Shown: positions 24,792 to 35,074, counted from the stretch's first letter. The stretch: 49,508 bases of DNA from Gemella haemolysans (GCF_028308085.1 NZ_JAQMFS010000093.1:1-49508), one strand, 5' to 3'. Notes: generated by a model not told the origin, from the sequence alone. Translations and numbers: made by a program.

Positions 24792-25667
24792 ATGAAAGAT
24801 TATTTGATTAGAGGATTAGCCTTTAACGATGAAATTAGATTTTTTGTAACAAAAACTACAGATTTAGTAGAAGAAATTAGACAAAGACATGATGCTTATC
24901 CAACAGCAATAGCAGCAGTAGGTCGTACAGCTACGGTTACTACAATGATGGGTGCCATGCTTAAGAGTGGAGACAGAATTGACGTTGCTGTTCGTGGAGA
25001 TGGTCCAGTAGGAACAATCTATGCATCATCAAATGAGTTAGGGGAAACTACAGCATATGCTAAAAATATGCAGGTTCATATTCCAAGTAATGCTCAAGGT
25101 AAGCTTGATGTAAAAGGAGTAGTTGGTGGAGGAAACATCACGGTAGTACGTGACTTAGGATTAAATGAAAAGTATACTACTACTTCACCGATAGTATCTG
25201 GAGAAATCGCAGAAGATTTCACTTACTATTTCGCTGCTAGTGAGCAAGTTCCTTCTGCAGTGTCTTTAGGGGTATTGGTAGAAACTGATAATTCTGTAAT
25301 TGCAGCTGGAGGATTTATTTTACAAGTACTTCCAAATGCTACAAATGAGACGATAACAAAGATAGAAAAAGCAATTAGTAATATTAAACCAATTTCTACA
25401 CTTATCCATGAAGGAAAAACACCTGAAGAAATTGCGGATATTATCTTTGAGGGAGAAGAAAACTATCGAATTTTACAGAAGAATGATGTAGTATTTAAAT
25501 GTACATGTTCTAAAGAGCGCTATGCTGATGCTCTAGTAACGTTAGGGAAAGAAGAATTAGAAGAAATTGCTAAACAAGAAAATACAGAGTTAGTCTGTGC
25601 ATTTTGTAAAGAAAAATATCATTTTTCTCAAAAAGAAATTACTGACTTATTAGACAATTTAAAATAA
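24792..25667 (+). CDS. hslO: Hsp33 redox-regulated chaperone
   Basis: Holdase chaperone activated by oxidation in the cytoplasm. 291 residues, normal. The N-terminal core begins DYLIRGLAFNDEIRFF and contains GRTATVTTMMGAMLKSGDR. The C-terminal zinc-binding redox switch is intact with CTC (CxC, near 237-239) and CAFC (CxxC, near 270-273). GAAAGGAA is 10 nt before the ATG. It has its own promoter and a terminator at 25679. Confidence 0.96.
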   Translation: MKDYLIRGLAFNDEIRFFVTKTTDLVEEIRQRHDAYPTAIAAVGRTATVTTMMGAMLKSGDRIDVAVRGDGPVGTIYASSNELGETTAYAKNMQVHIPSNAQGKLDVKGVVGGGNITVVRDLGLNEKYTTTSPIVSGEIAEDFTYYFAASEQVPSAVSLGVLVETDNSVIAAGGFILQVLPNATNETITKIEKAISNIKPISTLIHEGKTPEEIADIIFEGEENYRILQKNDVVFKCTCSKERYADALVTLGKEELEEIAKQENTELVCAFCKEKYHFSQKEITDLLDNLK

Positions 25668-25678
25668 TATTATGAATA

Positions 25679-25713
25679 AAGAGCCTTAATGATTAACATT
25701 TCATTAGGCTCTT
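25679..25713 (+). terminator. hslO terminator
   Basis: AAGAGCCTTAATGA / TCATTAGGCTCTT stem with one bulge; the tail GAATTTT is short. It overlaps the -35 of the next promoter by two bases. Confidence 0.7.
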
Positions 25714-25740
25714 GAATTTTCAATGAAAGTTTGGTATCAT
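25712..25740 (+). promoter_or_regulatory. xpt-guaB promoter
   Basis: TTGAAT, 17-bp spacer ending TGG, then TATCAT. The predicted leader is about 30 nt, too short for the purine riboswitch often found in front of xpt. Confidence 0.75.
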
Positions 25741-25775
25741 AAATAAAATTACTCAAAGTTTATATAGGAGGAGTT

Positions 25776-27847
<2,072 letters not shown>

Positions 27848-27864
27848 TAATTATAGATAATAAG

Positions 27865-27898
27865 AAGCTAGGAGCTTGAAGTTCAAGTTCCTAGCTTT
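27865..27898 (+). terminator. guaB terminator
   Basis: AAGCTAGGAGCTTGAA pairs with TTCAAGTTCCTAGCTT (15 of 16), followed by TATTTTG. Confidence 0.85.
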
Positions 27899-27910
27899 AT
27901 TTTGAATAAA

Positions 27911-27953
27911 AAAGAAAGCCGAAGTGGGATTTAGACCTATACTCCAACTTTCT
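27911..27953 (-). terminator. Terminator of the riboflavin operon
   Basis: On the minus strand AGAAAGTTGGAGT pairs with ACTTCGGCTTTCT through Watson-Crick and G-U pairs, followed by TTTTTTT. Confidence 0.8.
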
Positions 27954-27969
27954 TATATAACCTATAGTT

Positions 27970-28431
27970 TTAAATTTGTTTAGTTAAGTCAATCATTTCA
28001 AGAAGACCTTGAGCACATTCACTACCTTTGTTTCCGGCTTTTGAACCAGCTCTTTCGATAGCTTGATCGATATCTTCAGTAGTAATAACACCGAACATTA
28101 CAGGAATTTCGCTGTTAAGGTTAATTTGTCCTACACCTTTTGCTACCTCGTTACAAACTAGGTCATAGTGACTAGTGCTTCCACGAATAATGCTTCCTAA
28201 TGTAACGATACCATCGTATTTATTTGTAGCTACTAATTTTTTAGTAATAAATGGAATTTCGAATGCTCCTGGAACCCAGTATACATCGATGTTTTCTTCT
28301 TTTACTTCATTTCTAATTAATGTATCTTTAGCTCCACCTAATAATTTAGATGTGATGAACTCGTTAAAACGTGCTACTACGATTGCTACTTTAATATCTT
28401 TACCTATAAATTTTCCTTCAAATGTTGTCAT
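27970..28431 (-). CDS. ribH: 6,7-dimethyl-8-ribityllumazine synthase
   Basis: Joins the pyrimidine intermediate with 3,4-dihydroxy-2-butanone 4-phosphate to make lumazine, the step before riboflavin. 153 residues, normal for the capsid-forming subunit. Motifs: [23 protein letters not shown] and [12 protein letters not shown] (the active-site His in the TSHYD part), and a [15 protein letters not shown]-terminus. AAGGAGAAT is upstream of the ATG. Last gene of the rib operon, 13 nt after ribBA. Confidence 0.97.
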   Translation of the reverse strand: MTTFEGKFIGKDIKVAIVVARFNEFITSKLLGGAKDTLIRNEVKEENIDVYWVPGAFEIPFITKKLVATNKYDGIVTLGSIIRGSTSHYDLVCNEVAKGVGQINLNSEIPVMFGVITTEDIDQAIERAGSKAGNKGSECAQGLLEMIDLTKQI

Positions 28432-28444
28432 AATAATATTCTCC

Positions 28445-29620
28445 TTATATATCTAAAAAGTGATTAAATCTTATTTTTTTTGTTTGTAAATAGTGTTTGT
28501 TTTCTTTATGTGGTTTTATCTTAATTGGTTCACGGTCAACTATGTTTATTCCTAAAGAGCTTAGTTGTTCTACTTTGTCAGGATTGTTAGTAAGTAGTTT
28601 TACCGATTTTATTCCTAAGTAATCTAATATATCTACTGCAATACTATAATCCCTCTCATCGGGAGCGAAACCTAATTGCACATTAGCATCGTAAGTATCT
28701 ACACCTTGTTCTTGCAATTGGTAAGCAAGAAGTTTATTTCTAAGTCCGATTCCTCGTCCTTCTTGTCTTAAATAGAGAACTGCACCGCGACCTAGTTCTG
28801 AGATTTTTTGAAGTGCGGCATGTAATTGTTCACCGCAATCACATCTATGAGAAGCGAATATATCCCCTGTTAAACATTCTGAGTGAACTCGTATTAGTAA
28901 AGGTTCTTCAGAAGTTAAATCTCCTTTGCTAATAATTAAATGTTCTTTATTAAATTCATCTTCGAACAGCTGTAAATCAAAGTCTCCAAATTCTGTTGGA
29001 AGCTTTACTTTAACGCTTTCTTCAAATGACAAAAAACGTGTTAGTTCATCTAAGTCAACAACTGTTAAATTCCATTTTTTAGCGAATTCATACAAGTCAT
29101 CTCTTCTAGCCATAGTACCATCTTCATTCATAATTTCACAGATGTACGAAGCTTCAGTGCTATTAGCTAATCTTGCTAAATCTAGGCTAGCCTCTGTGTG
29201 ACCACGACGAACTTTGATTCCACCATCACGCCCAATAAGAGGGAACATGTGTCCAGGTCTATTAAAATCTTCTGGTCTCGAATTAGGATTTGCTAATTCT
29301 TTTATAGTAGTTGCTCTTTCAAAAGCAGAGATTCCTGTAGTTGATGTTTTATAATCAACACTTACTGTAAATGCAGTCTCATGCGGATCAGTATTTTTAT
29401 CTAGCATTGAGTGTAGATTCAAGCGTTGTGCTATTTCAGTTGAAACAGGTGAGCAAATTAAACCACGGGCGTATTTTGTCATGAAGTTTACATTTTCACC
29501 TGTAACTAGTTCAGCTAATCCAACTAAATCTCCTTCCGCTTCTCTGTCGTCATCATCGATAAGAACAATTAATTTTCCAGCTTTTAGGTCTTCGATTGCT
29601 TGTCTTATATTATTAATCAT
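28445..29620 (-). CDS. ribBA: Bifunctional 3,4-DHBP synthase / GTP cyclohydrolase II
   Basis: Makes both riboflavin precursors: 3,4-dihydroxy-2-butanone 4-phosphate from ribulose 5-phosphate, and the pyrimidine from GTP. 391 residues. The N-terminal DHBP synthase domain (1-~200) has [11 protein letters not shown] and the [11 protein letters not shown] block; the C-terminal GTP cyclohydrolase II domain (~205-391) has its zinc site ([18 protein letters not shown]) and RQEGRGIGL. Both active regions look intact. Its start overlaps the ribE stop by 8 nt. Confidence 0.97.
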   Translation of the reverse strand: MINNIRQAIEDLKAGKLIVLIDDDDREAEGDLVGLAELVTGENVNFMTKYARGLICSPVSTEIAQRLNLHSMLDKNTDPHETAFTVSVDYKTSTTGISAFERATTIKELANPNSRPEDFNRPGHMFPLIGRDGGIKVRRGHTEASLDLARLANSTEASYICEIMNEDGTMARRDDLYEFAKKWNLTVVDLDELTRFLSFEESVKVKLPTEFGDFDLQLFEDEFNKEHLIISKGDLTSEEPLLIRVHSECLTGDIFASHRCDCGEQLHAALQKISELGRGAVLYLRQEGRGIGLRNKLLAYQLQEQGVDTYDANVQLGFAPDERDYSIAVDILDYLGIKSVKLLTNNPDKVEQLSSLGINIVDREPIKIKPHKENKHYLQTKKIRFNHFLDI

Positions 29621-30224
29621 TTAACTTTCCTCCAAATAATTTTAATTGAGCTTTTATGTATTTTGCTAGAATATCGGTCTCAATATTTACATTGTCACCA
29701 ATTTTCAATTTTTCTAGATTTGTATGTTTTGCAGTATGTGGAATTAACGAAACTGTAAATTTATTATTGTCACAAGTTACTACTGTTAAACTTATTCCGT
29801 TTATGGTAATTGAGCCTTGATTAATGATTTCTCCTTGGAATTTATTTGGATAAGCAAAAGTTAGAAGAATAGCATTTTCATCTTTTTGTCTTGCTGCTAA
29901 TTGTGCTAATCCATCACTGTGACCCGAAACGATATGTCCTTCGAATCTATCTGAATGTCCCATTGCAGGTTCAAGATTTACAGAGTCATTTACTTTTAGC
30001 TCTTTAAATGTTGTTCTCTTATAAGTCTCAGGCATAATATCAACTGTGAATTGTGATGAACTTTTTTGAACACACGTTAAACATACACCATTTACAGCCA
30101 TACTATCACCGATTTTATATGTTTCCAATAAGTTCTTAGTTGCTTGTATTGTTAATTTTATACTGTGACTTGATTTTATAATTTTTACTATTTTCCCTTG
30201 TTCTTTTATTAATCCTGTAAACAT
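29613..30224 (-). CDS. ribE: Riboflavin synthase alpha subunit
   Basis: Dismutates two lumazines to riboflavin. 203 residues composed of two lumazine-binding repeats, beginning MFTGLIKEQGKIVKI and near residue 97 (HSDRFEGHIVSGHSDG). MAVNGVCLT and ITINGISLTVV are the paired motifs. One small variation is GHSDG where many homologues have GHVDG. It overlaps ribD by 16 nt and ribBA by 8 nt, so the operon is tightly coupled. Confidence 0.96.
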   Translation of the reverse strand: MFTGLIKEQGKIVKIIKSSHSIKLTIQATKNLLETYKIGDSMAVNGVCLTCVQKSSSQFTVDIMPETYKRTTFKELKVNDSVNLEPAMGHSDRFEGHIVSGHSDGLAQLAARQKDENAILLTFAYPNKFQGEIINQGSITINGISLTVVTCDNNKFTVSLIPHTAKHTNLEKLKIGDNVNIETDILAKYIKAQLKLFGGKLND

Positions 30225-31279
30225 TGACTTTCTTTCCTTCCTGAGATTCTTATATCTTCACCGAGTTTTGTTACATTAATATCGTGTAAAGTGATTTTTT
30301 CATTAGTAGGCCTATCACTACTAAATGATGAAGTATTTCTTCCTCCTAAGAGTGTAGGGGAAATATATGAAATTACTTCATCCCAATAGCCACTAGCAAG
30401 GAATTGATCGTGGATACAAGGGCCACCTTCTACGTAAACTGACTGTATACCAAGTTTTGCAATTTCAGTAAGAATTTCTTTTATTGTAAATTCGTTAGGT
30501 GTAACGATAGTTACATGTGAAGGTAAGTCTTCATTTTTGTGTTTTGAAAAAACTATAACTTCAGAAGAATCATCTTTAAAGAGATTTAGTTCTTTATGTT
30601 GAAAAATAGTTCCTTCTTTATCTAATATTATTCTTTTTGGTGGGTATAACGAAGTGTTGGCTCCAGTTAATTTTGGATTATCTATTAACACAGTTTTTGC
30701 CCCAACAAGAATAGCTTGATAATTATCTCGTTCTTTTCTGACGAAGTCGTACACTTCTTTTCCTGTTATTTGAGTTCTTTCATTAGTAAAGGCTAATTTT
30801 CCATCAAGACTGGTAGCTTGTTTTAAGACTACATATGGTCTATTTTGTGTATGGAATAAATTATAAGCATAATTTAGACTGTAAGCTTCTTTTTCCAAGA
30901 TACCAGTTATAACTTCAATTCCATTATCACGTAAGAATTTAATTCCTTTACCACTAACTATTGGGTTAGGATCTAATTGAGCAACAACAACTTTAGAGAT
31001 GCCCATTTTCAATATGGCTTCTGTACAAGGGGGTTGTTTTCCTCTGTGGTTACATGGTTCTAATGTGACGTATAGAGTTGAATTAAATATTTTTTCAGGA
31101 GTTTTACAAGTAGAAATAGCATTTTTTTCAGCATGTTCACAACCGTAACGAAGGTGTGCACCTCTTGCGACAATTTTATTATCTTTTACTATAATTGCAC
31201 CGACTAGAGGATTGGTATGTGTATATTTTGTACCACGTTTGGCCTCTAATAGAGCAAGATTCATAAAATATTCATGCAT
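30209..31279 (-). CDS. ribD: Bifunctional diaminohydroxyphosphoribosylaminopyrimidine deaminase / reductase
   Basis: Second and third steps of riboflavin synthesis. 356 residues from ATG 31279. The N-terminal deaminase has HAE (49-51) and zinc ligands C76 and C85 (PCNHRGKQPPC); the C-terminal reductase spans about 145-356 and contains SLDGKLA and VEGGPCIHDQFL. The frame extends to 31330, but ATG 31279 has AAAGGAG 9 nt upstream, and the longer frame would run through the leader terminator, so it is rejected. First gene of the operon, under FMN riboswitch control. Confidence 0.96.
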   Translation of the reverse strand: MHEYFMNLALLEAKRGTKYTHTNPLVGAIIVKDNKIVARGAHLRYGCEHAEKNAISTCKTPEKIFNSTLYVTLEPCNHRGKQPPCTEAILKMGISKVVVAQLDPNPIVSGKGIKFLRDNGIEVITGILEKEAYSLNYAYNLFHTQNRPYVVLKQATSLDGKLAFTNERTQITGKEVYDFVRKERDNYQAILVGAKTVLIDNPKLTGANTSLYPPKRIILDKEGTIFQHKELNLFKDDSSEVIVFSKHKNEDLPSHVTIVTPNEFTIKEILTEIAKLGIQSVYVEGGPCIHDQFLASGYWDEVISYISPTLLGGRNTSSFSSDRPTNEKITLHDINVTKLGEDIRISGRKESQCLQD

Positions 31280-31307
31280 AGTATCAACTCCTTTATAAAA
31301 ATAAAAA

Positions 31308-31340
31308 CCCGATAATATTTGATGATTCAAATAATCGGGA
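31308..31340 (-). terminator. Riboswitch-controlled leader terminator of the rib operon
   Basis: Minus strand CCCGATTATTTG / CAAATATTATCGGG followed by TTTTTATTTTT, between the FMN aptamer and the ribD ribosome site. Its position makes it the expression platform. Confidence 0.88.
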
Positions 31341-31448
31341 TTGATGGTTTGTTTTTTATTCGATAAAAAGTACTGAATGTATAATTATAATACATTCTAG
31401 GTTGTATATTATCAGTAGTATTAGATATATTTATCTTAATGCTATAAT

Positions 31449-31567
31449 TTCTTCTCCCATCCAGACTATACTGTCGGTTCTGGAATCTCACCAGATCAGC
31501 TTGCGCTCACGGACTTCTAGAAAACTAGTCACCGCCGGTTGGGAATTACACCCGACCCCGAAGAAAT
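31449..31567 (-). ncRNA. FMN riboswitch (RFN element)
   Basis: On the minus strand the aptamer carries the conserved RFN blocks: TTCGGGGTCGGGTG at the start, CCGGCGGTGA, GTCCGTGAGC, GGTGAGATTCCAGAACCGAC and the closing AGTATAGTCTGGATGGGAGA. It binds FMN and, when bound, favours the terminator at 31308-31340, shutting off ribDEBAH. Expected regulation is transcription attenuation. Very high similarity to the consensus. Confidence 0.98.
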
Positions 31568-31584
31568 ATTTAATTCATGACTTA

Positions 31585-31613
31585 ATGATAGCACTATTGA
31601 AAACGTATGTCAA
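31585..31613 (-). promoter_or_regulatory. rib operon promoter
   Basis: Minus strand TTGACA, 17-bp spacer, TATCAT; it places the transcript start just upstream of the FMN aptamer. Confidence 0.88.
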
Positions 31614-31662
31614 TAATTATAGTTTATTTATAAAAAAATATTTAAAACGCTATAAAAAAATA

Positions 31663-31713
31663 AGAGTGATTCAACAGATGGGATTTCTACGAAATCGTTA
31701 TTTGAATCACTCC
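31663..31713 (-). terminator. GAGTGATTC palindrome (copy C), terminator of the NSS transporter gene
   Basis: Outer stem GAGTGATTCAA / TTGAATCACTC, inner stem GATTTC / GAAATC with a 3-nt loop. On the minus strand it is 18 nt past the stop at 31732 and is followed by TTATTTTTTTATAG. Same family as copies A and B. Confidence 0.82.
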
Positions 31714-31731
31714 AAATAGTTTTAAATTATA

Positions 31732-33075
31732 TTATAAAAATTGTGCTAAGCAAACGATAAGAATAATAACTGGTAGTATATATCTTAATAGGAATAACCA
31801 TGTTCTGAATAATACTAGGCTTGTTTTGTTATGCTCATTAATGTGTAATTGTTCCTTGGCAACTTTTTTGTCTAGTACATATCCAGTGAATATTGATAGT
31901 GCAAGACAACCAAGTGGCATAAGTATATTAGATACTAAGAAGTCCATTAAATCGAAAACTGTTTTTCCGAATATTAATGTATCAGATAATGAACCGTAAG
32001 ATAGAGCTGAAGGAATTCCAACGATGAAAGTTAAGATTCCGATGATTACACTGAATTTAGTACGGTTAGTATTTTTTTGGTTAGTAATATTTCCTACATT
32101 GATTTCTAACATAACTACAGATGAAGTAATAGTAGCGAATAAGAATAATATTAAGAATAGAATGTAGAAAATTTTACCGAATGCCATATTGTTGAATAAT
32201 TGTGGTAATACGATGAATAATAAACTTGGCCCACCTTCAGATTTCATTCCGAATGAACTCATAGCTGGGAAGATTGCAAGTCCTGCCATTATAGAAACGG
32301 CAATGTTCATTAATACAACCGAAATACCTGATTGAACCAGGTTAGTTCTTCTATCAAGGTATGATGCATAAGTTAACATAGCCGTAACCCCGATAGAAAG
32401 TGCGAAGAACGATTGACCAAGTGCGAATAAAATACCAGAACTAGTGATTTTAGAAAAATCAGGTTTTAGGAAGTAAGTAACTCCAGCCATTGCATTTGGT
32501 AATGTTAATGATCTTGCGATAATTACTAAGAATATAATGAATAATAGTGGCATCATAATTTTTGATGCTTTTTCAATACCTTTTTGAACACCACGAGATA
32601 CTATAAGAATATTCAATAAGATGAATAAAGCCTGAGCTCCTAATGCAATCCAAGTATTTGAGATAACACTCGTGAATAGGGCAGCGTGATCGCCAGTAGC
32701 ATGAAGCCCAAGAGCATCGGTAACTGAAATACCTAAGTATACTAAAATCCATCCACCTATAACACTATAGAATGATAGTAAGATGAATAGGGCGAATCCA
32801 CCGATATAACCAATAATATTATAATTTTTGTTTTTTCCTAGTTTACCAAAAGTTCTAATGGCTGAAACTCCAGCACCACGACCAAGTACAAATTCAGCAA
32901 GAAGTAGTGGTAGTCCAATTAAAAGAGTGAAGATAAGGAAGACTAGTAAGAATCCACCTCCACCATTTGCTGCTGTCATATATGGGAATTTCCATACAGC
33001 TCCAAGACCTATCGCAGATCCCGCTGAAGCAAGTATGAAACCTATTTTAGAACTCCATTTTGAATTTTCTGACAT
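31732..33075 (-). CDS. Sodium:neurotransmitter symporter (NSS) family amino-acid transporter
   Basis: 447 residues with about eleven membrane helices, the usual bacterial NSS count. The N-terminal TM1 signature GSAIGLGAVWKFPYMTAANGG (unwound helix forming the substrate and sodium sites; written as GSAIGLGAVWKFPY and MTAANGG) is intact, followed by GGGFLLVFL and LAEFVLGRG. Relatives such as LeuT, MhsT and TnaT import hydrophobic or aromatic amino acids with sodium. Substrate is not readable from sequence, but the aromatic-rich leader peptide upstream points to Tyr or Phe (inference). AGGAGGAG lies upstream of the ATG. Single gene behind a long regulated leader; terminator at 31663. Confidence 0.93.
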   Translation of the reverse strand: MSENSKWSSKIGFILASAGSAIGLGAVWKFPYMTAANGGGGFLLVFLIFTLLIGLPLLLAEFVLGRGAGVSAIRTFGKLGKNKNYNIIGYIGGFALFILLSFYSVIGGWILVYLGISVTDALGLHATGDHAALFTSVISNTWIALGAQALFILLNILIVSRGVQKGIEKASKIMMPLLFIIFLVIIARSLTLPNAMAGVTYFLKPDFSKITSSGILFALGQSFFALSIGVTAMLTYASYLDRRTNLVQSGISVVLMNIAVSIMAGLAIFPAMSSFGMKSEGGPSLLFIVLPQLFNNMAFGKIFYILFLILFLFATITSSVVMLEINVGNITNQKNTNRTKFSVIIGILTFIVGIPSALSYGSLSDTLIFGKTVFDLMDFLVSNILMPLGCLALSIFTGYVLDKKVAKEQLHINEHNKTSLVLFRTWLFLLRYILPVIILIVCLAQFL

Positions 33076-33107
33076 AAAATTTCTCCTCCTGTTAATTGAA
33101 AATAAAT

Positions 33108-33139
33108 AAAAGCTATTTAGAAAATACTAAATAGCTTTT
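33108..33139 (-). terminator. Leader (attenuator) terminator of the NSS transporter
   Basis: Perfect 13-bp stem AAAAGCTATTTAG / CTAAATAGCTTTT with a 6-nt loop, followed on the minus strand by ATTTATTTTC. It lies between promoter and gene, 32 nt before the ATG, so it must be bypassed for expression. Confidence 0.8.
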
Positions 33140-33262
33140 AAAATATATATAATACTATACTCAAGGCCATTTAGTATTTTTACCAATGGCCTAAAAACAT
33201 GTTTAACTAGCCATTGTAGACATCGTTGCACTTATATCTACAATGCTATGAGATATAAGTGC
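33121..33262 (-). promoter_or_regulatory. Chain of mutually exclusive leader hairpins (candidate attenuator)
   Basis: Plus coordinates of the arms, in transcription order. H1: 33251-33262 with 33228-33239 (GCACTTATATCT / AGATATAAGTGC, 12 bp). H2: 33237-33248 with 33208-33220. H3: 33208-33216 with 33184-33193. H4: 33181-33191 with 33165-33176. H5: 33166-33180 with 33121-33135 (15 bp, one G-U). Each hairpin shares bases with the next, and H5 removes the 5' arm of the terminator. Folding was read by eye. Confidence 0.7.
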
Positions 33263-33264
33263 TG

Positions 33265-33318
33265 CTAAAATGGCACGAAAAAGTATTCTCTTTTACTAGT
33301 TAAAATTTTAGTTTTCAT
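33265..33318 (-). CDS. Candidate 17-residue leader peptide, MKTKILTSKREYFFVPF
   Basis: Minus-strand ATG 33318 with AAAGGAG (33329-33335) 10 nt upstream, ending at TAG 33267-33265. Four of the last six residues are aromatic (Y12, F13, F14, F17), as in known Phe attenuator leaders. The stop codon lies 2 nt before the first arm of hairpin H1, the position where a ribosome would control leader folding. It starts about 27 nt into a transcript from the promoter at 33352-33380. Very short, so identity rests on ribosome site, position and context. Translation is not shown. Confidence 0.65.
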   Translation of the reverse strand: MKTKILTSKREYFFVPF

Positions 33319-33351
33319 TATTGAGTAGCTCCTTTATTAATTGTAATTAAA

Positions 33352-33380
33352 ATCTTAACATTTATCTGAAAATTTGTCAA
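33352..33380 (-). promoter_or_regulatory. Promoter of the NSS transporter leader
   Basis: Minus strand TTGACA, 17-bp spacer ending TGT, then TAAGAT: a consensus -35 with an extended -10. The leader from here to the ATG at 33075 is about 270 nt. Confidence 0.85.
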
Positions 33381-33463
33381 TAATTTTTTGAAAACTTTTG
33401 ATTAGTTGATTTATTTAGCAATAGTAAAAGGAAAGTAGAGGAGAATGTAATATATTATAAGAA

Positions 33464-33505
33464 AAATCACCACACTCAAGTAAGATTACTTAAATATGGT
33501 GATTT
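33464..33505 (-). terminator. aldA terminator
   Basis: AAATCACCA / TGGTGATTT with inner AAGTAA / TTACTT; on the minus strand it is followed by TTCTTATAA and on the plus strand by AATTTT. Confidence 0.75.
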
Positions 33506-33535
33506 AATTTTAGTTTTTAATTATATTTTTATAGA

Positions 33536-34987
33536 TTATTCATTATCTAATTGCATGTAAACAACTTGAGTAGTTAGGTATTCTTCTAAACCATGTTTAC
33601 CGTCAGCTCCACCGATACCAGATTTACGACGTCCAGCGTGGAATCCTTGCATAGCTTCGAAGTTTTCACGGTTGATGTATGTTTCACCAAATTTTAGCCC
33701 ATTTACAGCTTTGAATGCAGTATTTAGGTTAGTAGTGTAAACTGATGAAGTTAATCCATATTCTGAATCATTTGCATATTCTAATACTTCTTCTAAAGTT
33801 TTGAATGTTGCTACTGGGATTACAGGTCCGAATGTTTCTTCTTTCATAATTTTCATTTCGTTAGTTACATCTGTTAAAACAGTTGGTCCAAAGAAGTATC
33901 CTACTTGATTTTCATCACGAGTTCCACCATATGATAGAGTCGCACCTTGTTTTACTGCATAAGCAACTTTTTCTGCAACAGCGTCTACAGCACGTTTTTC
34001 GATAAGTGGACCATAATCTAAACCACCTTCTTTGTTAGGGTCACCGAATTTAACTTTATCAAGTTCAGCGAATAAGATTTTTTCGAATTCATCTTTAACA
34101 TCTTCATGAACGTATACTCTTTCTGCACAGTTACAAACTTGTCCTGAGTTAATTACACGAGATGCTACAATCGCTTTTGCAGCAAGATTTAAATCTGCGT
34201 CTTTAAATACGATAGCTGGGGCTTTTCCTCCAAGTTCTAAAGAAACATTAGTGATGTTTTCAGCAGCAGCTCTCATAACTTCTTGTCCAGCTGTTAAGCT
34301 ACCTGTTAAACTTACTAAGCCAACTTTAGGGTTAGAAGCTAATCTATTTCCTACAACAGATCCACGTCCGTGAATAATATTAAGGATACCTTTTGGAAGA
34401 CCAACTTCTACACAGATTTCAGCGAAAATATCGGCATTTATTGGAGTTAATTGACTTGGTTTCAATACAATTGTATTACCAGTAAGTAATGCTGGTGCCG
34501 CTTTTCTAGCGATTAAGAAGAATGGGAAGTTCCAAGGTAAAATACCAGTAGTTACTCCGTGAGGGCGTTTGAATAAGAAGATGTGCTCATCTTGTCTATC
34601 ACTTTGAATAATTTCTCCTTCATATCTTCTAGCCCATTCAGCCATATAATCTAAGTAATCAGCTGTGAATAATACTTCAACTTTTGCTAAATCGAAAGTT
34701 TTACCACCTTCATTAACAATAGTTTGTGTAATTTCTGGTTCACGTTCGCGGATGCGTTCAGCAATTTTTCTAAGATATGCACCTCTTTGAATTGCAGGTA
34801 ATTTTTCCCAATCACGTTGAGCCACTTCTGCTACGTCAATTGCGCGGTCTACATCTGCTTCTGAAGAAGAAGGGATTTTAGCGATAACTTCTTCTGTAGA
34901 TGGATTTAGTACGTTTATATAATCGTAATTTGTATTTTCTTCGAATTCCCCGTTAATAAAATTTTTTAAAACTTTAACTTCACTCAT
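33536..34987 (-). CDS. aldA: Aldehyde dehydrogenase, lactaldehyde/glycolaldehyde type (AldA-like)
   Basis: NAD-dependent oxidation of an aldehyde to its acid; E. coli AldA acts on L-lactaldehyde and glycolaldehyde. 483 residues. Catalytic C285 (NSGQVCNCAERV) and E251 (SLELGGKAPA) are present, with the cofactor segment GILPWNFPFFLIARK. The C-terminus INRENFEAMQGFHAGRRKSG followed by GADGKHGLEEYL is particularly like AldA. AAAGGAGAA lies before the ATG. Its promoter (35046-35074) is followed by a cre-like box, so carbon catabolite repression is expected. Substrate specificity is inferred. Confidence 0.88.
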   Translation of the reverse strand: MSEVKVLKNFINGEFEENTNYDYINVLNPSTEEVIAKIPSSSEADVDRAIDVAEVAQRDWEKLPAIQRGAYLRKIAERIREREPEITQTIVNEGGKTFDLAKVEVLFTADYLDYMAEWARRYEGEIIQSDRQDEHIFLFKRPHGVTTGILPWNFPFFLIARKAAPALLTGNTIVLKPSQLTPINADIFAEICVEVGLPKGILNIIHGRGSVVGNRLASNPKVGLVSLTGSLTAGQEVMRAAAENITNVSLELGGKAPAIVFKDADLNLAAKAIVASRVINSGQVCNCAERVYVHEDVKDEFEKILFAELDKVKFGDPNKEGGLDYGPLIEKRAVDAVAEKVAYAVKQGATLSYGGTRDENQVGYFFGPTVLTDVTNEMKIMKEETFGPVIPVATFKTLEEVLEYANDSEYGLTSSVYTTNLNTAFKAVNGLKFGETYINRENFEAMQGFHAGRRKSGIGGADGKHGLEEYLTTQVVYMQLDNE

Positions 34988-35018
34988 AGTTAATTCTCCT
35001 TTTTCTGTTTTTCTTATA

Positions 35019-35032
35019 AGTAAACGTTATCA
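35019..35032 (-). promoter_or_regulatory. cre-like box downstream of the aldA promoter
   Basis: Minus strand TGATAACGTTTACT matches the CcpA consensus TGWAANCGNTNWCA at 12 of 14 positions (off at position 4 and the last base). It sits at about +7 to +20 of the predicted transcript, a position where CcpA blocks transcription. Confidence 0.6.
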
Positions 35033-35045
35033 TTACTGTATTAAC

Positions 35046-35074
35046 ATTGTATCTTATGAAAAAATATAAATCAA
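35046..35074 (-). promoter_or_regulatory. aldA promoter
   Basis: Minus strand TTGATT, 17-bp spacer, TACAAT. The rest of the divergent gap (35075-35399) is AT-rich; apart from a loose AATAATA / TTATTATT inverted repeat near 35267-35284 nothing is recognised. Confidence 0.65.

Noticed and set aside
31402-31719. Plus-strand 105-codon frame across the FMN aptamer
   Set aside because: It covers the conserved riboswitch and the rib promoter on the other strand, with no ribosome site.
33180-33300. Second open frame in the NSS leader ending ILAALISHSIVDISATMS
   Set aside because: It has no start codon or ribosome site and a stop just upstream; the reading is produced by the inverted repeats. It would need a frameshift to join the leader peptide.
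33108-33380. T-box or known riboswitch upstream of the NSS gene
   Set aside because: No T-box consensus, no specifier-loop pattern and no match to the aptamers I know; the short reading frame and hairpin chain fit attenuation better.
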